Part shown: positions 51,367-59,920 of the stretch, in pieces
Layout of the letters: each line of letters begins with the position of its first letter
Position numbering within the stretch: position 1 is the first letter of the stretch
Source: Thermocrispum agreste DSM 44070
Lineage (GTDB): Bacteria; Actinomycetota; Actinomycetes; Mycobacteriales; Pseudonocardiaceae
NCBI RefSeq assembly: GCF_000427905.1
Contig: NZ_KE386603.1
Span: forward strand, 241,162-305,161
Length of the DNA stretch: 64,000 nucleotides
Reading direction: 5' to 3'
Notes under the pieces: model-generated
The model's input: only the letters and a program-made list of their open reading frames with translations
Databases searched by the model: none
What the model was told of the DNA's origin: nothing
Program-made: the position numbers and the translations under genes

Positions 51367-54342
51367 ATGAGCGACGCACTGCGCAAGGTTCGTGCTCAGC
51401 TGCGCGGCGCTCGGCAGCTGACCAAGGCGGCAGCGTCCGACAAGCGCGTGCGACGGGAACTTCTGCGCGGGTTGTTCGGCCGTTCGCGCCGAGCCCACCG
51501 GGCCGCCGGGCCCGGCGGCGAGCCCGGTGCCGCGCGGTCGTCCGGTGCCGACGGGGCCGACGGGTACCAGCCGCCTGCCGGGCTCGCCGAGTGGGCCGCA
51601 CACACCCACGCCGAGCAGGTCGTCTCGGCCTCCGTGGCGGACACCCTGGCGTTCGTGTCCGATCCCGGCCGTTTCCCGGAATGGCTCACCACGCACACCG
51701 GATGGCGCGGGGAAGCACCGCAGGGTGCGCGCGAAGGGGAGACGTTCGTCCAGCAGGCCAGAGTGATGGGCATCCCGGTCGACGTGACCTGGACGGTCGT
51801 TTCGGTCGGCGACAGCGGGCTGGAGCTGCACGGTCTCGGCCCGATGGGGGTGAAGTTCGCCTTCTGGATCACGGTGACCGAACATCCCGACGGCGCCAAG
51901 GTCTTCTTCGACGCCGGGCTGGACGGGCAGCCGATCAAGGGACCCATGGGGGCGTCCGTGCTGCGCAGCCTGACCGACGAGCTGGAAGCGTCGCTGGCGC
52001 AGCTGGCCGGGGTGCTGGCCAACGAGGACTCGCCGGGCCGGGCCAGGCGTGCGCCGGTGAAGCATCAGGCCACCGGCGAACTGCTGGATCCCAACACCCC
52101 GGTGCTGGTCGGTGTCGGTCAGGTGGTGCAGCGGGAAGGGGGCACCAAGGACCCCGCCGCCCTGTCCGTGGTCGCGCTGCGCCGGGCGGCGGAAGACGCG
52201 GGAGCGGGCGAGGACCTGCTCCGCAGCGCCGATGCCGTGTACGCGGTGGCCAGCGCGTCGTGGACCTACAACGATCAGGCCGCGGCCGTGGCGGAAGGAG
52301 TCGGCGCGAAGCCGAAGAGCACGGTGCAGTCCACTCCGCTCGGCGGTGACGGCGCACAGCTGCTGATCAACGATGCCGCGCAGGCCATCGCGGACGGTGC
52401 GGCGTCGGTGGTACTGCTCAGCGGCGCGGAAGCCGGGGCCACGCTCGCCGCGACCGACGGCACCCCGGAGTGGCCGGTGCAGGACGCGAGCGTCCGGCCC
52501 ACCAGGGTGGTGGGCATCGACCGGCCCGGTAACCACGAGGCGGAGACCGCCGTCGGGCTCGGCATGCCGATCTACATGTACGCGCTGCTGGAGACCGCGG
52601 TGCGGGCACAGTCCGGGCGTGACCCGAAGGAACACCGGGACGCGGTCGGCCGGATGTGGTCACGGTTCTCCGCCGTGGCGGCGAAGAACCCGTACGCGTG
52701 GCAGCCGCAGGAATTCAGCGCGGAGGAGATCGTCACGCCGAGCAAGGACAACCGGATGGTCTCCGCCCCCTACACGAAGCTGATGTGCGCGAACCTGCAG
52801 GTCGACCTGGCCACCGGGTTGATCATGTGCAGCGCGGCGGCCGCGGAGGCGGCGGGCATCCCGCAGAAGAAGTGGGTGTTCGTGCACGCCGGCGCCTCCG
52901 GCCACGACGAGTGGTTCGTCGCCAACCGTGCCTGGCTGGCCGCGTCACCGGCGATCAACGCGCTGGGCAGGGCGGTGATGGAGCACGCCGAGGTCACCGC
53001 GGACCAGCTCAAGCACGTCGACCTCTACTCGTGCTTCCCGTCCGCCGTGCAGATCGCCGCCAAGGAGCTCGGCCTGCCCACCGACGATCCGGACCGGCCG
53101 CTGACCGTCACCGGGGGGCTGACGTTCGGCGGCGGTCCGGGCAACAACTACGGCAGCCACGGGGTGGCTTCGCTGGTGCCGTTGCTGCGCGCCGAGCCCG
53201 AGGCGTACGGCCTGGCCACCTCGCTCGGCTGGTATCTCACCAAACACGCCCTGGGGGTCTATTCGGCGAAACCGCCGAAGCGTCCGTTCCGGCACCTGCA
53301 ACCGGTCATCGAGCACCCGCCTGCCCGGCCGGTGCGGACCGACTACCACGGACCGGCCGTGGTGGAGGCCTACACCGTGCCGTACAGCAGGGAAGGGGAG
53401 CCCGAGGCGGCCATTCTGAGCGTGCTGGCCCCGGACGGAGCCCGCGCGCTGCTGCGGACCACGCAGGCCGAGGTGATCGAGACGTTGCTCGACACGGACG
53501 CGGTCGGGCGTCCGGTGGACATCGCCGAGGACGGCACCGTGACGCTCGGCGAAGGGAGCGTGGAACTGCCCGAACCCCCGCCGCCGCCGGTGCTGACCGA
53601 ACGGCGCGGGCCGACCATGATCATCACGCTGAACCGGCCGGAGGTCCGCAACGCGATCGACGTGGCCACGGCGGCCGCCCTGGAACGGGCCATCGACGTG
53701 TTCAAGGCCGATCCGCACGCCCGGGTCGCGATCCTCACCGGAGCGGGGGGCTCGTTCTGCGCCGGCATGGACCTCAAGGCCGCCGCTCGTGGTCAGTTCC
53801 CGGTCACCGAGAAGCGCGGCCCGCTCGGGTTGACCGCGGTGCCGCCGAAGAAGCCGTTGATCGCCGCTGTGGAAGGGCACGCCCTGGCCGGTGGGTGCGA
53901 GCTGGCGCTGGCCGCGGATCTCATCGTCGCCGCCGAGGACGCGCAGTTCGGGCTCCCGGAGCCCAAGCGGGGGCTGGCCGCGGCCGCGGGCGGGGTGATG
54001 CGGCTGCGGGAACGGCTGCCGCGCAACATCGCGATGGAAATGGCGCTGACCGGCGACCCCATGCCCGCGCAACGGCTGGCCGAGCTGGGGTTGATCAATG
54101 CGCTGGCCCCGGCCGGGTCGGTGCTGGATGCGGCGCTGAAGCTGGCCGAGCGGATCGCCGGGAACGCGCCGATCAGCGTGGAGGTGAGCAAGCGCATCGT
54201 CGACGAGTCGAGCGACTGGTCCACCACCGAGGCGTTCGCCAAGCAGGCCGACATCGCGGCGGCCGCGCTGGCGTCGGAGGACGCCACCGAGGGTGTGCGG
54301 GCGTTCGCCGAGAAGCGCGACCCGGTGTTCAAGGGGCGGTAG
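51367..54342 (+). CDS. SRPBCC - thiolase-like - enoyl-CoA hydratase three-domain fusion protein
   Basis: One uninterrupted 991-residue frame. Residues 1-80 are basic and Ala/Gly-rich. About 85-215 is an SRPBCC domain, and its RFPEWLTTHTGWRGEAPQ to KGPMGASVLRSLTDELEASL pattern resembles Rv0910-type proteins. About 240-735 is a thiolase-like module (NTPVLVGVGQVVQREGG to YTVPYSREGEPEAAILSVLA). At the nucleophile position it reads P-L-G326-G-D-G, so the reactive Cys is missing, and the GHP(I)G motif reads GPGNNYGSHG. About 740-991 is a crotonase with E845 (GGCELAL) and E865 (FGLPEPKRG), both catalytic Glu retained. I see no frame break or strong internal start between domains. A combined CoA-ester hydratase with carrier-like domains is inference. 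Confidence 0.85.
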   Translation: MSDALRKVRAQLRGARQLTKAAASDKRVRRELLRGLFGRSRRAHRAAGPGGEPGAARSSGADGADGYQPPAGLAEWAAHTHAEQVVSASVADTLAFVSDPGRFPEWLTTHTGWRGEAPQGAREGETFVQQARVMGIPVDVTWTVVSVGDSGLELHGLGPMGVKFAFWITVTEHPDGAKVFFDAGLDGQPIKGPMGASVLRSLTDELEASLAQLAGVLANEDSPGRARRAPVKHQATGELLDPNTPVLVGVGQVVQREGGTKDPAALSVVALRRAAEDAGAGEDLLRSADAVYAVASASWTYNDQAAAVAEGVGAKPKSTVQSTPLGGDGAQLLINDAAQAIADGAASVVLLSGAEAGATLAATDGTPEWPVQDASVRPTRVVGIDRPGNHEAETAVGLGMPIYMYALLETAVRAQSGRDPKEHRDAVGRMWSRFSAVAAKNPYAWQPQEFSAEEIVTPSKDNRMVSAPYTKLMCANLQVDLATGLIMCSAAAAEAAGIPQKKWVFVHAGASGHDEWFVANRAWLAASPAINALGRAVMEHAEVTADQLKHVDLYSCFPSAVQIAAKELGLPTDDPDRPLTVTGGLTFGGGPGNNYGSHGVASLVPLLRAEPEAYGLATSLGWYLTKHALGVYSAKPPKRPFRHLQPVIEHPPARPVRTDYHGPAVVEAYTVPYSREGEPEAAILSVLAPDGARALLRTTQAEVIETLLDTDAVGRPVDIAEDGTVTLGEGSVELPEPPPPPVLTERRGPTMIITLNRPEVRNAIDVATAAALERAIDVFKADPHARVAILTGAGGSFCAGMDLKAAARGQFPVTEKRGPLGLTAVPPKKPLIAAVEGHALAGGCELALAADLIVAAEDAQFGLPEPKRGLAAAAGGVMRLRERLPRNIAMEMALTGDPMPAQRLAELGLINALAPAGSVLDAALKLAERIAGNAPISVEVSKRIVDESSDWSTTEAFAKQADIAAAALASEDATEGVRAFAEKRDPVFKGR

Positions 54343-54374
54343 GCCGAGACGGGAGAGCCGAGGAGAAGGCCTCG

Positions 54375-54758
54375 CTAACGCTCCGGGGGACGATCCCCGG
54401 CCGTCTCGATGAGGCGGATGCCATCCCGGCCATGCCCGCTGTCCGAGGAGGATGGAGCCCGGTCGGCGCCGCCAGGTCGGGTCGGGTGCTGTGCAGGCGG
54501 AAATACAGGGCTGACGACGCCGTCCGGGAGCTTGTGGGAATCGAAGGTGCCGATGACCACGCGTTGCTCGTCGAGTTCGTCTGCGCGGTTGTCCAGCAAC
54601 GCGGACATCGAGTCGCAAATGCCTGCGAGCTCGCGAAGCCGCTCAGGTGACAGCGAGCCGTCGGCACGTCGATCGTCGAGCAGGGCGAGGACGATCGCCC
54701 CTATGTCCTGATTCAGCTTCGCGACAGTAGCGAGAACTTCGAGGTCCTCGGCCTTCAC
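54375..54758 (-). CDS. Hypothetical helical protein next to XRE/DUF397 genes
   Basis: 127 residues from a GTG at 54758 with GGGAGGG 5 bases upstream. The first 75 residues look alpha-helical and amphipathic (VLATVAKLNQDIGAIVLALL, SPERLRELAGICDSMSALLD). The last 50 residues are Pro/Ser/Gly-rich. I do not recognise the family. It is divergent from the XRE regulator, sharing a control region with two palindromes, so it may be a target or partner of it. Confidence 0.6.
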   Translation of the reverse strand: MKAEDLEVLATVAKLNQDIGAIVLALLDDRRADGSLSPERLRELAGICDSMSALLDNRADELDEQRVVIGTFDSHKLPDGVVSPVFPPAQHPTRPGGADRAPSSSDSGHGRDGIRLIETAGDRPPER

Positions 54759-54793
54759 GTCACCCTCCCGGTAGTGCCCGTCTGAGATCACCC

Positions 54794-54825
54794 GTCACAG
54801 CGAATTGCCGCATAGTCGCTGTGAC
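54794..54825. promoter_or_regulatory. 10-base inverted repeat in the XRE divergent region
   Basis: GTCACAGCGA (54794-54803) and TCGCTGTGAC (54816-54825) are perfect complements with a 12-base spacer. It lies between the hypothetical gene start at 54758 and the regulator start at 54901. Confidence 0.6.
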
Positions 54826-54854
54826 TGAGTCGCCAGAGTGGCCAAGGATTTCGA

Positions 54855-54871
54855 GTCGCACTAAGTGCGAC
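54855..54871. promoter_or_regulatory. 17-base palindrome before the XRE regulator
   Basis: GTCGCACTAAGTGCGAC, perfect 7-base arms with a 3-base centre, 29 bases before the GTG start. Its place suggests an operator for self-control by the regulator. Confidence 0.65.
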
Positions 54872-54900
54872 AACGTCATGTTCACCCGGGGGAGGGATTG

Positions 54901-55734
54901 GTGCCCAACATCAAGGCTGTCCGGCTGGGACGGACGTTGGCCCGTGCTCGGCACAGGGCCGGTCTCAATGTGCGGGAAGCTGCCCGGAAGCTCGGCATGA
55001 AGCATCACCAGCGGCTGCACAACATGGAGAAGGGGAGAGGACCGTACGACCCGGAGGAGATCGCCACCCTCCTGGGCATCTACGGAACCGACCCGACGGT
55101 GCGTGCTCAGATCCAGCTGCAGGTCCGCGCCCTGACACAGCCGGTGTGGTGGCAGCGGACCATGCCCGGGCTGCCCGATGACATCGGTCTTCTCGCCGAG
55201 TTCGAGGAACAGGCGACGGCGATCACCGAGTGGGGCGCCCTCATCCTGCCCGGCCTGACGCAGACCCGGGCGTATTCCCGGGCGTGGATGACGACGGCGG
55301 ACGATCTCGCCGAGGATGCCGTCGAGGTGCGCTTGACGATGCGGGCTCGCCGGCAGCAGCGGTTGGACGACGGCATCCCCTACACCGCGTTCATCACCGA
55401 GCATGCTCTTCGAGCGTCCCCGGGGGATCCCGAGGTGCACGTCCAGCAGCTCAACAAGCTGCTGGACCTGTCCCAGCGGCCGAATGTGCGCATCCGTCTG
55501 ATCCCCATGGGAACGCGGGTCTACCGTGGCCAAGTCGGTGGTTTCGTGTTGCTGGAGTTCGGCGACGACGCCGAGGCCCTGGTGCAACTCGAACAGGACT
55601 CCTCGGTGGTGTGGCTGACCGAAGACGAGGCGACCAAGCCGTACCTCAAGGCGCGAGCCCAGCTGGAGTCTGTCGCGGTGGATGCGACAGACTTGATCAA
55701 GCGGATTCGACAGGAGTTGGAAGAGGCGACATGA
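54901..55734 (+). CDS. XRE-family regulator with DUF5753 domain
   Basis: 277 residues. An N-terminal helix-turn-helix (RLGRTLARARHRAGLNVREA, then ARKLGMKHHQRLHNMEKG) precedes a DUF5753 domain, with landmarks EFEEQATAITEWGALILPGL, TQTRAYSRAW and VWLTEDEATKPYLKARAQLE. Such proteins pair with DUF397 proteins in actinomycetes (for example WhiJ-like and Scr1/Scr2 systems) and influence development or antibiotic production. The GTG at 54901 has GGGGGAGGG upstream. Its stop overlaps the DUF397 start (ATGA). Confidence 0.93.
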   Translation: MPNIKAVRLGRTLARARHRAGLNVREAARKLGMKHHQRLHNMEKGRGPYDPEEIATLLGIYGTDPTVRAQIQLQVRALTQPVWWQRTMPGLPDDIGLLAEFEEQATAITEWGALILPGLTQTRAYSRAWMTTADDLAEDAVEVRLTMRARRQQRLDDGIPYTAFITEHALRASPGDPEVHVQQLNKLLDLSQRPNVRIRLIPMGTRVYRGQVGGFVLLEFGDDAEALVQLEQDSSVVWLTEDEATKPYLKARAQLESVAVDATDLIKRIRQELEEAT

Positions 55735-55967
55735 GCGACGTCGAGCGTCGGGATGCGGGGTTTGTCGATCACCCTGGCTGGTTCAAGTCGAGCTTCAGCG
55801 GCTCCGCCGGGAGCTGTGTCGAGGTGAACATGACCGCTGTGGAGGGCGCGGTGCTCGTGCGGCACAGCAAGAACCCCGAGGGTGGGGTGCTGCGCTTCAC
55901 CGCCGATGAGTGGCGTGCGTTCGAGGCGGGTGTGCGCGCCGGGGAGTTCAGCCTTCCGGAAGCCTGA
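55731..55967 (+). CDS. DUF397 protein
   Basis: 78 residues with the family signature WFKSSFSGSAGSCVEVN, VLVRHSKNPEGGVLRFTADEW and a final short helix (FEAGVRAGEF). DUF397 proteins act with the adjacent XRE/DUF5753 regulator, often as an antagonist or cofactor. It is coupled to the regulator by a 4-base overlap. Confidence 0.95.
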   Translation: MSDVERRDAGFVDHPGWFKSSFSGSAGSCVEVNMTAVEGAVLVRHSKNPEGGVLRFTADEWRAFEAGVRAGEFSLPEA

Positions 55968-55987
55968 TCAAGGCTGCGGGCTTCCGG
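55956..55987 (+). terminator. Hairpin overlapping the DUF397 stop
   Basis: CCGGAAGCC (55956-55964) and GGCTTCCGG (55979-55987) are perfect 9-base arms with a 14-base loop that includes the stop codon. A weak or attenuating terminator. Confidence 0.5.
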
Positions 55988-56127
55988 GTCCGTAGCATGA
56001 GGACGGGCCGCCGGGTGCTTTCGATCCTGGGGGCTGGCGGTTTGCCGTTGCCTCGGTGGCTGTCGTCTGGGGTGGGTGTGGCAGCCCGTTTCATGCTTGC
56101 CTCGTCGCCGCTGGCCCGGCGCCCGGG

Positions 56128-57210
56128 TTAGGCGTCGTAGTCGACCGTGACGCGCTCGCTGACCGGGTAGGACTGGCAGGTCAGCACGAACCCGGCGTCG
56201 ACCTCGTCGTCTTCCAGGGCGAAGTTGCGGCGCATGTCGACCTTGCCGTCGGTCACCCGGGCCCGGCACGTCCCGCACACTCCGCCCTTGCAGGCGAACG
56301 GCAGATCCGGGCGTGCGCGCTGGGCGCCGTCGAGGATCGACGAGTGGCGCGGGGTGACCACGGTGGTGGTGCGGCCGTCCAGCCGGATCACCACCTCGCT
56401 GCTGGCGCCCTCCACTTCCGGCTCCGGGTGCCGAACCGGCTCGGGCGGCAGGTCGCCCACGTAGAACAGCTCCTGGTGAATCCGCTCCCGCGGCACTCCC
56501 TCCGACCGCAGCATCTGCTGGATGTCGGTGACCATGCCGAACGGCCCGCACAGCCACCAGTGGTCGGCCTGGTCCGTGCCGCCGAGCAGCGGCATGATGG
56601 CACGCACCCGGTCGGCATCCAGCCGTCCGCTGAACAACTCCACGTCGCGCGGTTCACGGGACAGCACGTGGATCAAGGTGAACCGCTGCGGGTACCTGTC
56701 CTTCAGGTCGGCCAGCTCGTCGGCGAACATCACCGTGCTGGTGCGGCGGTTGCCGTAGAGCATGGTCACGGTCGTCTCCGGATGCTCCAGCACACTCGCT
56801 GCGATGGACAGCGCCGGTGTGATGCCCGAACCCGCCACGATCAGCACGTGGTGCGCGGGCACGTCCACGTCCGGCGTGAACGACCCGGTCGGCGTCGAGA
56901 CGTCGATCCGATCGCCGGGCCGGACCTGGTGCACCAGCCAGGTGGAGAACAGCCCATCCGGGATCTGGCGCACCCCGATGCGCGGCTTGGCGCCCGCGGG
57001 CGCGCAAATCGAGTAGTTGCGCCGCTCCTCCACGCCGTCGATCACCCGGCGCACGATCAGCGACTGGCCCGGCAGGTACGCGTACTCCGCCGCCAGGTGC
57101 TCCGGCACGTCGAAGGTGATCGCGACCGCGTCCTCGCACAACCGCGTGACGTCGGCGACGGTCAGCGTGTGGAACCGCGTGCGGGCGGGGGCGGGGGCCG
57201 AAACGGTCAC
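56128..57210 (-). CDS. paaE: 1,2-phenylacetyl-CoA epoxidase reductase subunit PaaE
   Basis: Flavin/iron-sulfur reductase that passes NADPH electrons to the PaaA diiron site. 360 residues: an FAD-binding ferredoxin-reductase domain (RRNYSICAPAG, then LIVAGSGITPALSIAASVL), an NAD-binding part (HWWLCGPFGMVTDIQQ) and a plant-type 2Fe-2S domain with CKGGVCGTCRARV and later LTCQSYP (four Cys ligands). GTG start at 57210, 1 base after the paaD stop. Last gene of the operon. Confidence 0.95.
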   Translation of the reverse strand: MTVSAPAPARTRFHTLTVADVTRLCEDAVAITFDVPEHLAAEYAYLPGQSLIVRRVIDGVEERRNYSICAPAGAKPRIGVRQIPDGLFSTWLVHQVRPGDRIDVSTPTGSFTPDVDVPAHHVLIVAGSGITPALSIAASVLEHPETTVTMLYGNRRTSTVMFADELADLKDRYPQRFTLIHVLSREPRDVELFSGRLDADRVRAIMPLLGGTDQADHWWLCGPFGMVTDIQQMLRSEGVPRERIHQELFYVGDLPPEPVRHPEPEVEGASSEVVIRLDGRTTTVVTPRHSSILDGAQRARPDLPFACKGGVCGTCRARVTDGKVDMRRNFALEDDEVDAGFVLTCQSYPVSERVTVDYDA

Positions 57211-57211
57211 G

Positions 57212-57727
57212 TCACAGCTCCTTGAAGTGCTCGAACGGCTCGGCGCACGACCGGCAGCGGCGCATCGCCTTGCATGCCGTCGCCGAGAACCGGGCGATTT
57301 CCTCGGTGTCCGTCGAGCCGCACTTCGGGCACGCCGCCCGGCTCGACGGCGGGGTCAACGTCAACGGGATCGGGCCGGACCGGCGCGGCGCCGGGCCGGG
57401 TGGGGCGATGCCCGCTTCGGCGAGCTTGCGCCTGCCTTCCTCGGTGATCCAGTCGCTGCTCCACGGCGGCTGCAGCACCATGCGCACGTCGACCTCGCGG
57501 TACCCGGCCTCGTGCAGCGCGTGCACCAGGTCGTCACGCATGGTGTCCATGGCCGGGCAGCCGCTGTAGGTGGGGGTGATCGTCACGCGTACCACCCCGT
57601 CCTCCTCGGTCACGTCGCGGAGCACGCCCAGGTCGGCCAGCGTCAGCATGGGCAGCTCGGGGTCGGTCACCCGGGCCGCCACCTGGTAGGCGCGGCCGGT
57701 CCGCTCGGTCACCTCGGTGGTCACCAT
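57212..57727 (-). CDS. paaD: Phenylacetyl-CoA epoxidase maturation protein PaaD
   Basis: 171 residues. The MIP18/DUF59-type N terminus (RVTDPELPMLTLADLGVLRD, TPTYSGCPAMDTMRDDL) is followed by a C-terminal zinc-ribbon-like segment (CPKCGSTDTEEIARF, RRCRSCAEPFEHFKEL). PaaD is thought to help iron-sulfur or diiron assembly of the epoxidase. Overlaps the paaC stop by 7 bases. Confidence 0.93.
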   Translation of the reverse strand: MVTTEVTERTGRAYQVAARVTDPELPMLTLADLGVLRDVTEEDGVVRVTITPTYSGCPAMDTMRDDLVHALHEAGYREVDVRMVLQPPWSSDWITEEGRRKLAEAGIAPPGPAPRRSGPIPLTLTPPSSRAACPKCGSTDTEEIARFSATACKAMRRCRSCAEPFEHFKEL

Positions 57728-58614
57728 GTCGCCCCCGGATGCGCTCGCGCCACCGACTGCATCTCCGCCAGCAGGTAGCCCATGGCCTCGGTGTGCACGC
57801 CGTCCCGGCCCGCCTTGCCGCCGATCCTGGCCATCGGGGCCGCCTCCGGCTTGGTCAAGCCGGCCGTGGCCAGCACCTCGTCGATGACCTCGTCGAACTC
57901 GGCTCGCAGCTCGCGGACGTCCACCGCGACCCGGTCCAGCCGCAGCTCGACCGGATGCGGCTCGAACAGCTCGCCGACCAGCGGCCACACCGCGTCCAGC
58001 CCCGCCTGCATCCGCTCGTGCGACACCTCGGTGCCGTCGCCGAGACGGATGACCCACTGCGCGGCGTAGTCCCGGTGGTAGGTGACCTCCTTGACGCCCT
58101 TCGCCGCGATCGCCGACAGCACCGGGTCGATCGAGTCGACCAGCCGCTGGAACTGCACCAGCCGCCAGGTGGCGAACACCAGCAGCCGCGCCATGGAGAA
58201 GGCGAAATCGCCGTTGGGGGCCTCCACCAGGCGCACGTTGCGGAACTCGTGCTCAGGCCGGAAGAACGCCAGTTCGTCCTCGGTGCGGTCGCTGCCGTCG
58301 GCCTTGCCCGCCCTGGTCAGCAGCATGCGCGCCTGGCCGAGCAGGTCGAGCCCGATGTTGGCCAGCGCCATCTCGTCTTCCAGTTCCGGCGCACGGGTGC
58401 ACCACTGCTGCATGCGCTGGGACAGGATCAGCGCGTCGTCCCCGAGCATCAGGCAGTAGGTGGCCAGGTCGCCGCCGTCCACGTCCGCGGGCACGGTGGT
58501 GTCCACACCGGCCAGCGGGTCGGTGAACCCGGTGCCGTAAGCCCACCGGGCGTCGTTCTCCTCGGTGATCGCCTCGTAGGCGTTGTCGAAAGCCACGTCG
58601 CTACCCCCGCTCAC
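57721..58614 (-). CDS. paaC: 1,2-phenylacetyl-CoA epoxidase structural subunit PaaC
   Basis: 297-residue ferritin-like partner of PaaA, which lacks a working metal site. Landmarks are CLMLGDDALILSQRMQQWC, ANIGLDLLGQARMLLTRAG, FRNVRLVEAPNGDFAFSMAR, VKEVTYHRDYAAQWVIRLGDG and the final GGKAGRDGVHTEAMGYLLAEMQ. The GTG at 58614 overlaps the paaB stop by 4 bases. Confidence 0.95.
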   Translation of the reverse strand: MSGGSDVAFDNAYEAITEENDARWAYGTGFTDPLAGVDTTVPADVDGGDLATYCLMLGDDALILSQRMQQWCTRAPELEDEMALANIGLDLLGQARMLLTRAGKADGSDRTEDELAFFRPEHEFRNVRLVEAPNGDFAFSMARLLVFATWRLVQFQRLVDSIDPVLSAIAAKGVKEVTYHRDYAAQWVIRLGDGTEVSHERMQAGLDAVWPLVGELFEPHPVELRLDRVAVDVRELRAEFDEVIDEVLATAGLTKPEAAPMARIGGKAGRDGVHTEAMGYLLAEMQSVARAHPGATW

Positions 58615-58940
58615 ATGTGCGGGACGTTCTCGGGAATGTCGTAGAAGGTGGGGTGCCGGTAGACCTTGTCCGCCGACGGTGCGAAGAACGGGTCCTTCTC
58701 GTCCGGGCTGGACGCGGCGATGTGCTCCGCCTTCACCACCCAGATGCTCACGCCCTCGTTGCGCCGGGTGTAGAGGTCACGCGCGTGCCGCAACGCCATC
58801 TCATCGTCGGCGGCGTGCAGTGAGCCGACGTGCACGTGGTTGAGCCCGCGCTTGGACCGCACGAACACCTCGTACAGCGGCCACTCGTGGCGCACCTTCT
58901 CGGTGGTCGCCTGTTCGGAAGCCTTGCCGGCACTGCTCAT
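58611..58940 (-). CDS. paaB: 1,2-phenylacetyl-CoA epoxidase subunit PaaB
   Basis: 109 residues. [40 protein letters not shown] and [17 protein letters not shown] are diagnostic. PaaB bridges the PaaAC heterodimers and carries no cofactor. Both ends overlap neighbours by 4 bases. Confidence 0.96.
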   Translation of the reverse strand: MSSAGKASEQATTEKVRHEWPLYEVFVRSKRGLNHVHVGSLHAADDEMALRHARDLYTRRNEGVSIWVVKAEHIAASSPDEKDPFFAPSADKVYRHPTFYDIPENVPHM

Positions 58941-59920
58941 GCTGCCGCCTCCTGACGTTGCTGCCGCTCCCGCTGCTTGCGGGCGTAGGCCGCGGCGGCC
59001 TCCCGCACCCACGCGCCTTCTTCGTGGGCGCGCTTGCGGGCGGCGATGCGCTGCGCGTTGCACGGCCCGTTGCCGCTGATGACCCGCTGGAACTCGTCCC
59101 AGTCGATCTGACCGAAGTCGTAGTGGCCGCGCTCGGGATTCCACTTCAGCTCCGGGTCGGGCAGGGTGACGCCGAGCGCCTCGGCCTGCGGCACGGTCAT
59201 GTCCACGAACTTCTGCCGCAGCTCGTCGTTGGTGTGCCGCTTGATCTTCCACGCCATCGACTGCGCGGTGTGCTTCGACTGGTCGTCCGGCGGGCCGAAC
59301 ATCATCAGCGACGGCCACCACCAGCGGTTCACCGCGTCCTGCACCATCCGGCGCTGTTCCTCGGTGCCCCGCATCATCGTCATCAGCAGCTCGTAGCCCT
59401 GCCGCTGGTGGAACGATTCCTCCTTGCAGATGCGGATCATCGCCCGCGCGTACGGGCCGTAGGAGCTTCGGCACAGCGGGACCTGGTTGCAGATCGCCGC
59501 GCCGTCCACCAGCCACCCGATCACGCCGACGTCGGCGAACGTCAGCGTGGGGTAGTTGAAGATCGACGAGTACTTCTGCTTGCCCGCCAGGAGCCGCTCG
59601 GTGAGCTCGCCCCGGTCCGCGCCGAGCGTCTCGGCGGCCGAGTACAGGTACAGCCCGTGGCCCGCCTCGTCCTGCACCTTGGCCAGCAGGATCGCCTTGC
59701 GGCGCAGCGACGGGGCGCGGGTGATCCAGTTGCCCTCCGGCTGCATGCCGATGATCTCCGAGTGCGCGTGCTGCGCGATCTGCCGGATCAGCGTCTTGCG
59801 GTAGCCCTCGGGCATCCAGTCGCGCGGCTCGATGCGCTGATCGCGCTGGATGGTCCGGTTGAAGTGCTCTTCCAGCTCGGTGACCGGCTCGGCGGCCGGT
59901 GCGGTGTTCGTCGTCGTCAT
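58937..59920 (-). CDS. paaA: 1,2-phenylacetyl-CoA epoxidase catalytic subunit PaaA
   Basis: Diiron monooxygenase that epoxidises the phenylacetyl-CoA ring. 327 residues in a ferritin-like fold. Metal ligands are visible in [17 protein letters not shown] (ExxH) and [16 protein letters not shown] (ExxH). [18 protein letters not shown] is also typical. The C-terminal tail is Arg/Glu/Gln-rich. The ATG overlaps the paaZ stop by 4 bases. Confidence 0.97.
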   Translation of the reverse strand: MTTTNTAPAAEPVTELEEHFNRTIQRDQRIEPRDWMPEGYRKTLIRQIAQHAHSEIIGMQPEGNWITRAPSLRRKAILLAKVQDEAGHGLYLYSAAETLGADRGELTERLLAGKQKYSSIFNYPTLTFADVGVIGWLVDGAAICNQVPLCRSSYGPYARAMIRICKEESFHQRQGYELLMTMMRGTEEQRRMVQDAVNRWWWPSLMMFGPPDDQSKHTAQSMAWKIKRHTNDELRQKFVDMTVPQAEALGVTLPDPELKWNPERGHYDFGQIDWDEFQRVISGNGPCNAQRIAARKRAHEEGAWVREAAAAYARKQRERQQRQEAAA

